Source: JABDGZ01 sp964483785
GTDB lineage: Bacteria; Omnitrophota; Gorgyraeia; Zapsychrales; Fredricksoniimonadaceae
Length of the DNA stretch: 64,000 bases
Direction of reading: 5' to 3'
Assembly (NCBI GenBank): GCA_964483785.1
Contig: CAZACW010000001.1
Span: 62,001 to 126,000 of the forward strand
Shown here: positions 1 to 15,000 of the stretch, piece after piece
How positions within the stretch are numbered: the first letter of the stretch is position 1
How the letters are laid out: the number at the start of each line of letters is the position of its first letter
The notes under the pieces: model-generated
What the model was told of the DNA's origin: nothing
The model's database searches: none
What the model saw: the letters and a program-made list of their open reading frames with translations, nothing else
Made by a program: the position numbers and the translations under genes

Positions 1-3000
1 CCCTCCTGGATAATGCCTAAATTGCCCTGCGGCATCACCTGCGGATGGGTCTCACCGTCGGGGAAGCGGAAGCCGTTGTAATAGGTTTCCAAAATTTTTG
101 CGGCTTTGCCGCCTTCCAAAATCACGCGCAGGCCGTTATCATAGGTATAGGACACAAAAGACAGGTCAAGATCGTTGAAGTAGCTGGGTGACATCCCCGC
201 GGCCTTGGAATTCCTGTCGAAGAATTCGGTGTATTTCTGGCCCGCGGCCAAATTAAACTGCAGATCATTGGACGGCGCCGGCGCGCCGAATTGGGCTGGA
301 ATGATGGGGTTGGGAACATCCAACAAATGGCCGAGCCCAAGACCTGGTTGATTGGCCGCCAGCTGTACTCCGGTCAACCCTAAAGGATAAATGATCCAGT
401 TGCCGTTGATTCTGGGCGTGGCTTCGAGCTCACCCACCGCGAAACGGAGTGGCGCAGGCGGCGTATTCATCCCGTGATTAGACATCATGCGCAAAAATTC
501 ATCCATGTCCTGATGGGCGCGCCGGATCTCCCCTTCCATGCCTTGGGTGGACATTTCGATGATGATGGGGAAGCGGCTGGTGAATTCAGGGCCGATCCTT
601 CCCGTGTCCTTGGGCAGGACGATCCTGGCCTTGCCTGAACCCAGCGGCACCTTGGTGTGCTCGTCCACCTTCAAAAAATATCCGAACACCGACGGCGCGT
701 TTGCGACCCTCGGCAATTCTTCGCTGATGATCCCTGCCTCGTCCAGGTCTTCCTGGGGAATATTTTCGATGGCAAAAACAAGGGTGTCGTGGATCGCTTC
801 CCATTGGGCCGCGTTGATGGGCTTGGGCATGTCCCCGAAGAACCTGGCCACTGCGTAGCCGGACTGGGCCTCCTGCTCGGTCCTCATTAATCTTAAGGAA
901 GGCATGAATATTTTCTTGCCGTCCAAGGACATCAGCCATTCCACGGAAATGGGCCCCTTGGGCATTCTGTCCTGGCCTGTGAGCTCCTGTTCCTCGGTGT
1001 ACACTTCCGTCGGAAGATAGCCGTGAATAGGATCATCGCGGGCTGCCGGGGCCAATCTCAGGCGGTCCTTGACCTGCTTTAGAAGCTCCTCGACCTTTTT
1101 GGGATCGCGCAATTGGTCTGAACTGACGCCGGGCAGGCGGTCGCGGCCGCTGCTGACATCATAGCCTATCCCCAGCGACGGGGATATGGAGCCGGCCAAG
1201 CCGCCGCGGCCGCCGGCCGCGATGCTGGGCTGGGCATAGGCCCCGAAATTCACGGACCAGCGATCATAAATCCTCTGGGCCGCATTCACGTTGACGCCCC
1301 AGCCGGCCGGGCTGCCGAAAAGGCCCACGCTTAAACTCGTGTCTTCCTGGATCTTGAAATTATAACCGACGCTGCCGCGCCACTGGCCGTTGATCATGGA
1401 CGCCTGCGCCTGAAGGCGGCCGGGGCCGACGGGAGCTGAGACAGATATGCCGGCGCGCTTTTGGGCCACTTCAGGATTGATCATCACATCATAAATTTGG
1501 AAACCCGCGCCGATGGAGGGGAACACGGTATTGTAATGCCCGCCGAAAATGGTGGTCATCTCATGGTTCATGAAGAACCTCAACGACAACTTGAAATGGT
1601 CGCTGTCATAGACTTTTTGCTCGATGCCGATCTTATCGAACAGGGCCACATTATCCGCTGTCAAAAGACGTGTGGTATCAGTGACGTTGCGGTTGGTATA
1701 AGGATCTGTGACCGTGATACGGGTCTGGTCCTGGCGGTTGGAGAGAAATCCGCCGGCCTCGATGATGAGCCTGGTGTCCTTGGTGAAATCATAATTGAAG
1801 CTTAAATTCATGCCGCCCATCATGCTGGATTTGGTGTGCGCGTTGTTGGCCACGTCTCTTAAGAAAATACCGCTGACCGCAAAACCCCATTTATCGTTAG
1901 CCAGGGCCAAGGTATTGCCGATCAGCATATAGGCATGCCTGACTTCCTTGCCGCCGCCGCCGAAATTCTGCTGGAATGAATTGGTCAAAAGCATGCCGAT
2001 GGAGGCGCGGTCAACGGGATTGGCATTCAAGAGCCTGCCGATCAATCCAGCCTGCTTCTCGGTCAAAAGCACGTTGAACACCGCATACCATTCGTTTAAG
2101 CCTTCAGCCTGCACCAGGCCGACATAGGCATCGGTGTCCTTGAAAATATTGTTCATCACAAATTGGTAGCCGGCATTGAGATTGCCGAGGCTGGTGCGGC
2201 CGACCTGCATTTCCAGGCTGTCGCGGGCCTGGACATTATTGAAGCTGAACCTGAAGGTACTGCCGTCATTGAGCAAAAGATCATTGTCCCCCAAATTCAA
2301 GACCGGTATCGGCCGCATGTATTTTCTTTCGATATAGCGCTCGATCTCGCCCTCACTGCGCGGATTGACAATCTCAGGATGGCGGACCCGAAACTCATTG
2401 AACCTGGTCGTGACCCAGGTGTTTCTGGCTGCCACCGCGGTCTGATAAGCCCTGCCCGCGGCCTTGGCTTCATCTTTTAAGGAGGCGGCCCTGCCTTCAA
2501 TCTCCACCTGTTCGCGGTTGAGCCGTGATTCGCTGATGGCGCTGGCGTTGATGGTCCTTAAGGCCTCGACCAAATCGCGTTCAGGGCTGAACACGCCGCT
2601 GCGGTTTAAATAAGCGTCCAGGGCCTTCTGGACATTGTTGAGCACAAAATTGATATAGCTTTGGGCGCTGCTGCCGTTAAAATCCCTGGCAAAATTGGCA
2701 AGCTGGGCCAGAAGTGCTGCGCGGGCATCGAGAATGGCTTTTTGCTGGGTGCCCACGGCGATCTTGCGCGCCACCACCTGGTCCACGGTTTCTCCGGCGG
2801 GATTGGCGTAATAATTGATGTCTTTCTGAAGGTCCGGCAGCTGCACACTGTTGATAAAGGCCTGTTCCTGGTACAAATTCTGGACCAGCAGGCTGATGGG
2901 CCCGACATACTGCGCCGGGGTCTTGGGATTGTTTTTGACATCGGTCAAATAACTGATCTGCGCCGGGAGATCGCTGTTGGCACGGTTGGTCAAATAGGCC

Positions 3001-6000
3001 TGGGCCACTGGGATCTGGTCCTTGGCCGTGAGCGGCACCTTGTTGGTGTAATCCACCACCTTCTGATTGAACGCGGAAGCAAGCAGATTGGCAATCACTG
3101 TCCTGGTATTTAAGTCCTGCTGGGCATTCGCGATTTGTTCCGTCAGCATCTGGGTGACCAGCGACGGGTTATAGACAATATTGGTGAGCGTATTATTGGG
3201 ATCAAAGGCAATGGCCAGGATGCTGACATTGAGATTGGCCAGGGCCAGCTGGGCCTTGGCCACGGCCAAATTGTCTGTCAGGGCCCTGGTCATGATCGAA
3301 GGATCATAATTGGTCTTGGAAACGGTGCTGTTAAACGCGATGGTCAAAATGGCAACAAGCTGATTGTCCAGTGCCTGCTGGGCCTTGGCCACGGCCAGAT
3401 TGTCCATCAAAATTTGATCCAGTGTCACTGCCGCGCTGCCGGCTTCGGCGTTCGCGGCTTCCGTCAAATACGCGATGGTCTGGCTGGCCAGGGCATTTTG
3501 ATTATTCAGGTAGGCCAATATGCCGTGGGTCACCTGGCGCACCGGATCGCTAAGAGGCAAGGCAGTGTATTTCGCATCCTGGGCGTTCCAGGCCGCGACC
3601 GCGGCAGGATAATCCGCCTGGACCTGGGTCGAATGAGCTATGCCGCCGCTGATAGCGCCGGGGCTGGGCAAAAATCCGATTCCATTGATATGCGTCGTCT
3701 CCCACTTGGTCAGAAGGGCCTGGGCCGCGGCGACATTGCCTGCGTCCTGGTTCAGCGCGTTTTGGGCGTTGGACAAATCTCCAGAACCAAAACTTAAGGC
3801 CTGCCACACCGGCGTGATGGTGACTGTAGGTGCCGGAATATTTTTGACTTCAGTTAAAAAGGCGATCGTCTGGACAGCCACGGCATTTTGCTGATTGAGT
3901 ATATTGAGTTCACCTGCGATCACCTGGCGCACCGGCGCGCTGGCCGGAAGCGCCGCGTAAATGGCATCCTGGTTTTTCCAGGCCGTGACAGCAGCGGAAT
4001 AATTGGCCAAAATATTGTTCGAAAAGGCCAGGCCCGAGTTGATTTGGGCCGGGCTGGGCAATAAATTGCCGGTATCTTTTTGGGTCGCGATCCAGCTGGC
4101 CAGGTTGGCCGCGGCAGTGTTGGCATCCTGGGCTGCCTGAGCAGCCGCGGCCTGGGCATTGGGATAATCACTGCTCTTGAAACTCAGGGCCTCCCATACC
4201 GTGCTGGTCTTGGTGACAATGGGCAAATTGTATACGGCCAGTTCATCGTTCAATTCCTGGATCTCTTTGGGAAGTAAAACAATCTCCGATTGAATATAGG
4301 CGATGAGCTGATTGATCCACACGACCACGTCGCTGTTGGCGGCTGCACCGCTGTACTTTTGAAGCTGGCCCTGCCAATACGGCAGGGCGGTATTGAAGGT
4401 CTGCAATTGATCGGTCAAGGAAGCGATCCTGGCCTTGGCATCCGCGATGCTGGAAGCGATCAAGAGGTCCTGGACTTGCTGGGTGGATTGCCATTTGGCC
4501 AGTTTGGCTTGCAGGCTCGCCAGACCAGCCTGGCCCTGGGTCACGGCGGTCTGGGCAGAAGTTAAATCCGATGGTTTGACGCTTAAGGCCGTGGCAATGG
4601 TCGTCGTGGGCAGAGTGCCGGCCAGATTGCTTAAGGTGTTTAAGTTTGTGGCCAGGGTGGCGATCTGCTGCTGCAAGGCGGCCAAATTGACTGCGCTGAA
4701 AGGATCTGCCGTCGGATTATTGTTAAATTCATGCATGATCTTAGTCACGGCATCGCGGGCGCCGCTGGTGCCGCCGCGGCTTGCCTCGCTCATGAATTGA
4801 TCGAAATACTGCGCTGCCGGGACCCCATAAACCTGCTTTTCCTGCAGATAAGCCTGCAGCCAGACAAAGCCGTAAATGGCCATCAAATCTTCATCCTTGT
4901 TCAGCAGCTGCACCGTGGAGCGCAGAACGGCGTTCCAGCCCTGATTGCGCATATTTTCGATCTCCCCGCGGCGCTGAGGGATAGAAGCAGCCTGCCTGGC
5001 CGCTTCCTGATAGGCAGCCAGTTTTTGTTCATAGGTCAGGCTTTTCTCATCGACAGAAGGCGCGAAAAGCCCCAGCTGCCGGTAAAATTCCTGCAGGGGC
5101 CTGTCGCTGATCGTCGGGGAAGGCCCGATCTTGATCTCGACCGGTTTCAAGAAAGGAAGATGGTCGGTCACCGCGGTCAATGTTCCGCTTTGCAAGTCCT
5201 GCCAGAGGCCGATGTCCTCATTATGGGCCTCTTCCTCGGCGACCCATGCCTGGCCGAATTCCAGCAGGGCAAACTGGCCCCTCTTTAAATAAGCACCGCC
5301 GGTGACGATCAGGGGCGCGCCCTGGCCGGCGGCTTTTCTGATCTCCACTTCCTTGACCAAACGGCCGCCCAGCGAATACTGGTGCGCGTAAGCTGATCTG
5401 CCTTTGCGGACCTCTGCTTCCGCGTCGGTCATGGCATGGGTAAAGCGCACGACCTTAGCCACATCCTGCTTGCTCGTCAGATAAAGGGCGTTCTTGTTAT
5501 AAATGATCGCGGCCAGCGGCGTTGCCCGGGGCTTGAGTACAATCCCGATGCGCTTGTTCTTGGTATCGATGTACACCTCGCCGATCTGGGCCTTTTGCAA
5601 AATGGGCCAGATCTTGTCAAAATCCTTGCCAAAGGCCGTGCGGATCTTGGGCTCTTCGGCCTTCAGGTCCGCGGTGAGGCGAAGCTGGGTGGATGTCTCG
5701 GTCCGCACGGCCCAGTTGTTTTGGGTCAAAATCTTGGAAACCGCGCTCCAGTCCAATTTGACCTGCTCATCTTCCATCTGGGCCCGGGTGATGCGGGCCG
5801 TCGGGTTCATGTGAATGCTGGCAGACTGGATAATGGCCTTTTTAAAGTATTGATCGAATTGCGCGGGGGTGATCTGGTTGTAAAAATTCACTTGTATAGG
5901 CTGGATAGGCTTGCCCGCTTCCAAAAGCGGCGCGATCTCCTGCATGGCCTTCTGGGAAAGGATGACGAATTTGACATCGTCCTTGCCGACGTGGGCCATC

Positions 6001-9000
6001 ACCGCGGCACTGCCGTATTCGCTCCCTAATAAACCGTCGTGGTCCGCCAAAATATACCTCGCGTCCTTATGTTCCTGGGGCAGGGCGTCGTATACCTTCT
6101 TTAAATGATCGCGCAGGCGTTCATTGCTGAAGCTCCTTGGATTGTAAAGAATGGGCTGGTTTTGGGCATTGGCAAAGGTGCTTGGCCCTAAAACGCTGAT
6201 CCGCGTCTCTTGCGGGACGCCCTGGGGCGTTAATCCGTCGAGGCTTGACAAAGGCTTAAAGACCATGGGATCAATGGTGGCGCTGTCATAGGAATACCAG
6301 GCCACGGCTTCCGGCGCGCGGCTGACCTGGCCGAACCTCATTTTGAAGGCCTCCGGAGAGAAAATCACGTACGCCAAATCTTCCTTCGTGCCGTTCTTTC
6401 CGACGGAGATGGGCGCCACGTCCGCCCAGCGGTTGTTTTGATAAACATGGTCCAGCACCACCGGCACTTCATTATCGCGGAAAAGGCCGGGGATGAAACG
6501 GCTGGTGGCCGGGTTGAATAAGCCGGCATTGACCTGGCGGCCTTTCTCGTCATGGCCGGCCTGGATCATGGCCGCGGTCTGCAAAGTGTCCTCCAGCTCA
6601 AACAGCGACGGAACGCGGTAAAGGCCGGGGGTCTTATCATAGACAAAGGCGCGGAAAGCCTCATAAACCCCGCCCTGGCCCTTGGTCTGTGCGCGCTCCT
6701 TCCAATTGACGATGAAGGCGCGGGTGACGGCGATTTCATGTTCAAACTTTTCAAATTTGGTCCCTTTCAAGGAACCGGCCGGGACCTTGGTCGTAAGCAT
6801 GACAAAGGCCAAATTGCGGTCATGATTCAAGGCGGCATAACGGTTGTATAATCTTTCCGGCATGCCCCATTCCCTGACAACGGGCAGCATTTGCTCGATG
6901 GGCATGAGCTTGTTGGCATCGCCGAAGAAATTGCCCACCCCTCCGGGCCTATTCCCCTCCTTGTCCCGCTCGCCCCAAAGCAAATCGCCTAAGCCCGGGG
7001 CCTGGCTTAAGATCCTGGGCACGGCGGTTTCCATCATTTCCACCGGCCCCAGACGGTAAAGTGTGGCTTCTGCCCTCTTGGTCCATCGGCCGTCTTTGTC
7101 GATCACGGAATCCCAGAGAAAATCCTTATGGTCAATCAATAAGGTGTCAAAAAGCCGCTCCAGAAGGGTGTCCTGATTGGTGCGGATCAAATGGCCCACG
7201 CCTTCATGGTCTGACTGGACGTAGCCGTTATAAAGCTGAAGGAAGCGGTCGACGAGGACCGGATAGCCTAAAATGCCGGCCTTGGTGATATTGCTGGCGA
7301 TCTGGCCGATTTCGACGTAGGTATTGTATTGGCTGGGTAATACAGGCGTGAGACGAATGACATTGCCTAACTGAAGGCCGAGAATGGCATTGGCTGGGAC
7401 TGTATTTAAGCCGATATTAATGCCGATGACACTGCGCTGGGGGCCGATGGGTCTGAAGGCATTGCTGATGAGCTCGCCCGTGGCTGTATGGTCAACGCCG
7501 GGGATGGGTAAATTGGCAAAAACATCCGCAATCCCGGCGGCAACACCAAGGGCTGCAGCCGGATCTTCCTTGGTTTGACCGGATAATCTGATCCTGATGG
7601 TTTCCGCTAATTGCTGGTCCCTGATCCTCTGAGCTTCCTTGTAATGCCACATCTCGGATAATTGCCGGTTAAAATCAATGGCCTGCTGGCGCGCGATTTC
7701 ATTGTCCGGATGAAACTGCAAGGACGCAGGCACAGGGGCCTCGCCAGCCCTCGCCATAGACGGGGCCAAGACGGCCGAGAAACCTGCAAAGAGCAAGGCG
7801 AGAAAAGCAAAGGAAACAAAGATACCGGATACAGCTCTTGCAGGCAAAATCCCGGAACCCAGGATAAATCTCTTGATTGTTCTATATATGGAGGCGATTA
7901 CGGCGCCACCCAAAGCCATTGTGCTTGCCCAAACACTTCCTACAGCTCGCACAGTTCCTACACCTTGGGCGCTTATGCCTTCTTGGCTATTCAATCCGCC
8001 AATCGGGCTAGATTCGCTGCTAAATTCAGCATCAACTGCATTTCCTACATACGTACTGCCGACAAACCCAGTACGAGAACGGGTATAGCTTGCTTCTACT
8101 GCATCGCTTGTATCATTCCCGCTTACCGCGGAAATGTCCATTCTGACTTCTGGAACTGCTGGTACTGCTTCAGTTTCATTCCTGCTGAAACTGGTTGCTG
8201 CACTTGTGCTGATTTCACCTTCATCTACGACTACTGCACTTCTTGCACTGCTTACTTCTTCTGCTTTTTGTCCTGCTTCGGCTTTGTTTTCGGTGGGCGG
8301 AGCTCGCGCTAAGCCACTGTTTCCAAAACCGCTTGAAACGGTACTATTTTCCTCAACTACTGTACTGCCAACTACTTCGCTTCTATTCCCTTGTCCTTCG
8401 CTTTCTACTGTCAGACCCATCGGGAAATGGGCGACAGTTAACTGACGACCCGAGTCGCCGCCAAAGGACCGCAGGAATTTATCCGACGGTCCGCCAGGCG
8501 GAACCTCCCTATAGGATCCCGAAGGACCAAGATTTACTAATCTATATCCTGCGCTATGTAAAAATACATAGGCTGGAGGCGGTAAAAACCCTGGGCCATG
8601 GCCTACGGCAGGAATTTCACCCATGCCTATGGTCAATCCTGGGATATACGGCAAAACCGGCACATAAGGCCCGCGTGGAGTGTAGGGCGATGCGCCAACA
8701 GGCTCAAGTTCTCTCTCAGGCGCTTCAGCTGGCTGCGGTGCTGCTGTAGGCTCTGGCTGCGGAGTGGCCTCAGGCGGCGCCGTGGCCCCAGGCTCCTCTG
8801 CGAACACAGGCAATTCTTCAGAAACAGGCGCTGCTGTTGGCTCAGGCGCCGGCGTCTGCGGCAATTCTTGCGGCTCAGCCATGCCTTCTATAATAAGGGA
8901 TGTCTCTGGTCGTGCTTCTTCAGCCACCAAACCCATGCGTCCCACAGGTCCAACAGGAGCTTTCGGTTCCGGCAACATGGCTGATTCCTCAGGTACAAAG

Positions 9001-12000
9001 GGCGCGGGTTCAAAATCAAAGATCATTGGGTTTGATCCGGTTGAACCTGGTATAGGCCGGGGCGGCAATACCCGCGCAGGTTCAGGCCCTTCATGATTCG
9101 GCCCTTGGCCTTGCGGAGGATGCTGAATCCCCAGGCCCTGCGGCAAAACAGCTTCTTTGCGGAATCTCTTGATTAAATCTTGGACATCCGGAAAGGCCGG
9201 AACACTGACCCTGCGCCAAATCTGCAGATGTGCCAGCACATCCATGGTCATGACCGGCACGGCGCCATAGGCCAAAAAGAGCATGGAATGTAAAATTTCA
9301 GGAAGCAGGGCTGGTTGAGCTTCCGGCACATAATGTCCAAAGACCACCGCGGCCGAAGCCTTGGAAGTGATGTGCACCAGACCCATGGCGCCCAAGCCTA
9401 TGGCCCCTACTATTAGAGAAGCCCTGCGGCCGGCCCCGTTCATCCAGCTTGAAGCTGATGAGGCGGCCCTGGCGCTCTTGACCAGTCCAGCCAAACGCTG
9501 CAGCCTGTCTCTGTCAAGTTTCATTCTCTGCGCATACTGCACGATCATCTGCTCGATATCATCCGGTAAAACATCCGCGGCAGGCAGGGCCTTGATCTTG
9601 TCAATGGCCTGGCGCTCGATATCTTCGATGTTCAAAAGATTCAGCCGTTGCTCGAGCACCGCAACGATTTCATCCATGATGCCGAGCGGATCCTTGCTGT
9701 AATCTGAGTATCCATCCAAAACCGCCTTGATCTGCTGCGCCAGGGTCCCGGGCTTGACATCAGCCATGGCATTGATCAGCGCCGCAATGGCCAACAAGCG
9801 CTGAGTTTGCTCAGGCTTATCTTCAGCCCTGGTCCACCCGGACAAAACAGCCTCGATCCGGTCGCTGACATTTTCATCCGCCGCCGCCATGGTCCATTTG
9901 ACCCGCAAGGCCATCGCTTCCGCGAGCGGATTCTCGACGATGGGCACAAAGACCCAGCCGCTTTGCCTGTATTTTTCTTCCAGATACGCAAGGGCCTGAC
10001 GGAACACCCTTGCCGGCAAATCATCCTGGTCAGCCGAAGACCGGATGGACCTGGCCAGGCGCTGTAATCGCTGATCTGTACCGGCAGCATAGACCACTGG
10101 ATCTGCCTGGATCGCCAGGATAAGTTCCTTGGCTTCCTGGTCAATGGTGTCTGTACTCAAGGCCCTGGCTTTACTTTCCAAATCCTTCACCAAATTAATC
10201 AAGGCATGGCGCAGGGCCTTCTCATGCGTCCTGCTGATGACACCCATAAGATGTCTATCCAGATCATACAAGCCCAGGATATTTAAGATCTCATAGCTGC
10301 TTAAAATCCCGGCGCCGGTTCTCTTCAACTGTCCCGCGCTTAATCCATTGACCGCATTCCTTAAATCGCTGATGGCGCCGCTTAAGGCCCTGGCCGCTTT
10401 CCAGCGGTCGATCGAAACAACGCCGTGCGCGTCTTGGTTACCGAATCTCTTGTGCAATTGAACATACAATCTTTGCGCTTCCATCCATCGCTTGCCGGCT
10501 TCGCGCAGGGCTTGCAGGTTTTTGGCCACATCCTGCTTGTCCTTGGCTTCAGCCAGCGACGACAAAATTTCGATTTGCGGCATGAGATTTTCCGCGGTGC
10601 GCAATTCCTGCAAGATCTGGGGCAATTGATCAGCCCCGGCCAAACCCAGGGCCAGGACAGAGGCCGCGAAACGGATCTCATGAGGACGGATGCCTGATCT
10701 TAAAAGATGCTCGGCTTCGGATACAGCGTCCGCGCCCTTGGCCAGGGCGGACATTTGATCGGCCAGGGCCGGGCTTAACGCGGCACGGGCATTGATCATG
10801 GCTATCACCCTGCGGCCCTGAGGCGTTATCCTGTCGTTTCTAAACAAGGACCCGTTATTGATGATCAAGGCCTTGACCGTCTCAGCAGCGCCGTTATTGA
10901 TCTGCGGCCAGCCGCGCTGTGTATTCCAATGGCTTATGGCCTTCACAGGCTCCAAGGCTTCTCTTTGCCGGTTCTCATTCCAAGGCACCTGCATCACGGC
11001 AACGGCCCTGGCCATGGAATTGCCGGCTTCGACGTAATTTTTGATTCCTAAATAATCCAGGACGAGATCATTGATCTCGTTTTGAATGCTCTGCCGCTCG
11101 GTATCGGTGGCAGCGGCCTGTTTCTTGGCCGCCAGATCGCGCAATTGGGCGCGGACAAAGGTGTTCATCTCCGTGTCATCGGCATCCAGCACGATGTTCC
11201 AGGCATGTTCTCTGGACGTATAGCGGTTATTGTCGCCGGCGGCTTTTTGCGGATCACCGACGCGGCCCATGACCTGGCGCATCAGGGTGGCATAGAAAGG
11301 ATCCAAGGCATAGATGGAGGCATTCAGGGCCCTGAGCATTTCGATGCGGCTCATCAAATTGCTTCCGGTCACGTCGCCGACAAAAAGCCCGACGGCGCTG
11401 GCATATTCCCCGCTGGCCAGCCTGGACCTGATCTCTGTGATGCGCTGATTGGTCAATACTTCATTGTCGCCGCCGTTGGCAGCAACCCCGAGCACAGGAT
11501 CAGGCAGATAAACATTCTTGTCGATCCTTCCATTGTCCTGGGCCTCCCTTAAAAGTCCGATGATGACTTCTGCCCTGGCATCACTGTAGGTCACGCCTCC
11601 TATCAATTCGCCGATGCCTTGTCTCTTGCTCTCTGCCAATTTGGCGATGATCTCTTGCGCCGCTGCCTTGGCCTGGGCATCAGCGCCGACGGCAACGGTG
11701 ATGTTGAGATGGCTGCGTTCAATGTCTTCTGCAGCCAGCAATTCGCTCTTGGTGATGGTGACGATGGGCACATTCAATGTATCGGCCGCAGCGCCGGATA
11801 TCGAAAGATTGCCTGACATGCCGTTGAGCCGCTCTTTAAGAAGGGCCATGGGCTCAACCGCGGAGACCTCCTGAAGGTCCTTGCCGCCGGAGAGATAGGC
11901 TTCCATCATCAGCTTGCGCAATTCTTGTTTGCGGCCCTCATCCTGATCATCGTAATCGAGATTTTCCAGGGCCACGCGGCCGTTTAAGAGGGTGCCCATC

Positions 12001-15000
12001 ACATGGTCAGCCAAAATCAGCTTCTGGCCTCCCTGGCCGGAGCGGCGAAGCGCATACGCCCCTTGTTGATCTTCGCTGACATCGTAATGGCGGCGGTTTT
12101 CCAATTGGCTGACGCGGGCCCAGACATCGGCCAGCGCCAAAAATGCGCTCGTGCCTTCCTGGTCTTTATCGACGAGCTTGCCGTCCTTGCCCATCTTGCT
12201 GCGGTTGGCAAAGCCTTCAAGGTCTTTGAATTCTGCTTCAGCCACCAGGCGTTTGCGGATATCTTCCACGGCCTTGAGGACAAATGGATTGCGGCTGATC
12301 TCAAACATCCCTTCCACAGGCTCATTGTTCTCGGGATTGATGGTGCTTGTAACCAGCGTACGCTCAAATTCCGGCTTCATTTTCAACGCATTCAAGGCCC
12401 GGATGGTTTCAAGGAAAAATCTCATCTGCAAATCATTTTCCTGATAATTTTCATCGGAAAGCTGGTCGGCAAAACTGCCCGGGCTCTGGATCTGCGGCGG
12501 GGCCACCACATAGCCTGAGAATTCATCAATGATAAGGCTGAATACGCCTTGGTAGGCGTCTTTATAATGGTAGACCCTGTAGGCGCGCTGGCGGTTGAGC
12601 ACAGACTCAATGTCCACAAACAGAAGTTTCAAATTGGTGCTGGGCTGATTGGAAGTCTCAATGCCCTTGATATCCACGGTGTTGAAATCATATTGCCCGG
12701 CCTGGGCTCCGGCCGTGACCTGCAATTGCCCGATCTGCATATAATTGGAGAGTTCCGCGAGGATGGCAGCGGCGATCTTATCATTCTGCAGGGCATCGAT
12801 CAGCGACTGGCGCAGGGTCCAGTATTCAATGGTGTCTTTATCTGCCAGCACCTCCGGCGCAATGCCCATCTGCACAGCTGCTAAAACGCCGGCCAGGGTG
12901 CCGGAGGTTTTACCGCCGCTGGTTTCCAGGCCGCGCAAACTGCGGTATCTCAAATCCTGCAAGGACAGGCCGGTCAAGACGCCCAAGACCACTTGATTGT
13001 CATCCTGCCGGTAATTGGCGCCTAACTGCTCCCTGCCCTTCTCAGCGAGGATCTTGGCAACATGGGCGATGATGTCTTTTTGCATGGCCACGGTCTGGCG
13101 CGGGCCTTGGCCAAGCCGTAATACCTCGTCGCTGCCTTCGATCTTGACCTTGCTTTCTTGTAATTTGACATTGGCCTCGGCGATGATCTTGTTGATATAG
13201 GCCTTGGTGACATTGCCGTTGCGGTCAAAGACCGTAATGGGCTTGCGCGCACCGATCATGGCCTTATCTTTTGGCTTGGAAACCATGGCTGCGCTGGCGG
13301 CCTTGGCCAAATGATGATTGCCATTCGCTGAGGTATTTTGGATGCGGCTTTCCTGGTTACGCGCCTTTGTCCACCAATCTTTGAGCGTTGCCAGGGCCTG
13401 CCAATGATGATCTGCGGCCGGGCTTTCAGGCACGTCGGAAATCACTCTGTCAGGCCCGAGTTCTTGGGCATACTCTGTTCTGCCCTCGGCAAAATCCCTG
13501 CCCGCGGCCAGGGCCAATTCTAAGCGCGCCGGCATGATGATGATCACAGGCGGCAATGGCCTGCCGAACATGTCGAGGCCGCCGGCGCCCTGCAAGCCTG
13601 AAAAGCCGGCACCCTCGATCTTGATGACCATGTTCTTGGCTTCAATCATCACGGACCGCGGGGGCAGCCAATCCCCGTGCATCGGGCCGTTGGGTTCCTT
13701 ACTCAAATAAACTTCGATCAACTGCACCAAATCACCCTCGAGGGCCTTATTATGCTTGGCATCCCTGCCGACGCCGTATTTCACGAAATAAGCCATGACC
13801 TGCTGGGGTGTTAACAAATGTTCGTGCTTGAACTCACCTCCGATATAGCGCCTGACCGTGCGCATATTGGGCCGGTCAACGTCATCATCCGGGGCAATGC
13901 CGGCCTGCGCCTTGGCGATAAAGAGATCGTATTTATCTTTGTACTGGCTGGAGAGAATGGCCAAAATGATCCTGCGCTGATCACCCTTGAAATGAGAAAG
14001 CTGATAAGCCAATTCCACAGGATCCAATAAATTCAAATGGACTAAGTCGACCAGGGTCATGGACACGCGGGTGGACGAGCCGATTTGATCATCCGCCTTG
14101 TCCTGGGCCGCGTTTAAGATGGGGATAAGCATTGCATAATCCACGCGGGCAATGTCACGGATGTTAAGGCCTAGTTTGGCGGCCATGGCAAAATTGCCGG
14201 GATCAACTTGGGCGAATTCTCGAAGGAAAATCTTGGTGCTATGGACATCTGGGAAAGGAACACGCGAGGCAAACAGTGCGGCGATACGGGCATCAATATC
14301 TTCCACAGGCGGCGCCTGACCGTGATGCACTTGCATAACCTGTTTATACTTTCTTAAATCTAAGGAAGATGAGGTGTGCTGGATTCCCGGTTTTGTGGGG
14401 AGGACATTATTAGACACAGGAATGACAGCAGGCAACGAAGAAATATTTTGATAATTCCCCATTAACTTGGCCAGGCCCTTGGTGCCGCCGTTGAGCGCCA
14501 CGGCAATGCTCTTTAACCGGGCCTGACGGTCAGGATGACCTTCAGCCCAAAGCTGGGCAAAGCTGTAGACAATTTCAAAGGCGCGGGGGTCGTGCCGCAA
14601 TTGACGAGCATGGTGGGCTTGGCCCAAAATCGTCACCAGGGCTTGATAGTTTTCAATTTTATCCAGGGCCTGCTTGAGCGCCGCGCGGCTGCGGCTGACC
14701 TTATCCAGGGCTGTCTTGACGCCGGCGCGGCCCTGTTTCCAATTATCATGGGTGACTTCCGCCGTCGGGTCGGTTTCATCCGGCGGGCTGGGCGGTATAA
14801 ATTTGTAGATATTGCCGTTGATGCCGGCGGCCAGCTTAAAGATATTGCCCCTCTTGGCCTCATACAAGATCACCGCCACATCATCATAGGCAAAGACCTT
14901 AATGGAGTTGATGTTGAGGGACATGACCACGGTCGAGGAACCGACATGTTCAGGCTCATGGGTGATCATGGCCTGGTTGTTCGATGGATGTAAAATCTTT

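Noticed and set aside
3135..3797. Plus-strand open frame of 220 codons
   Set aside because: It lies antisense to the giant gene's repeat region; its Gly/Gln/His-rich composition is the complement of Ala/Gln-rich codons and it has no Shine-Dalgarno or known motif.
2661..6029. Other plus-strand open frames of 100-200 codons under the giant gene
   Set aside because: All are shadows of the continuous minus-strand frame, with skewed composition and no recognisable protein features.
7662..8312. Plus-strand Cys/Tyr/Ser-rich frame of 216 codons
   Set aside because: It is the complement of the Ser/Val-rich linker of the giant protein; the cysteines come from reversed GCA codons.
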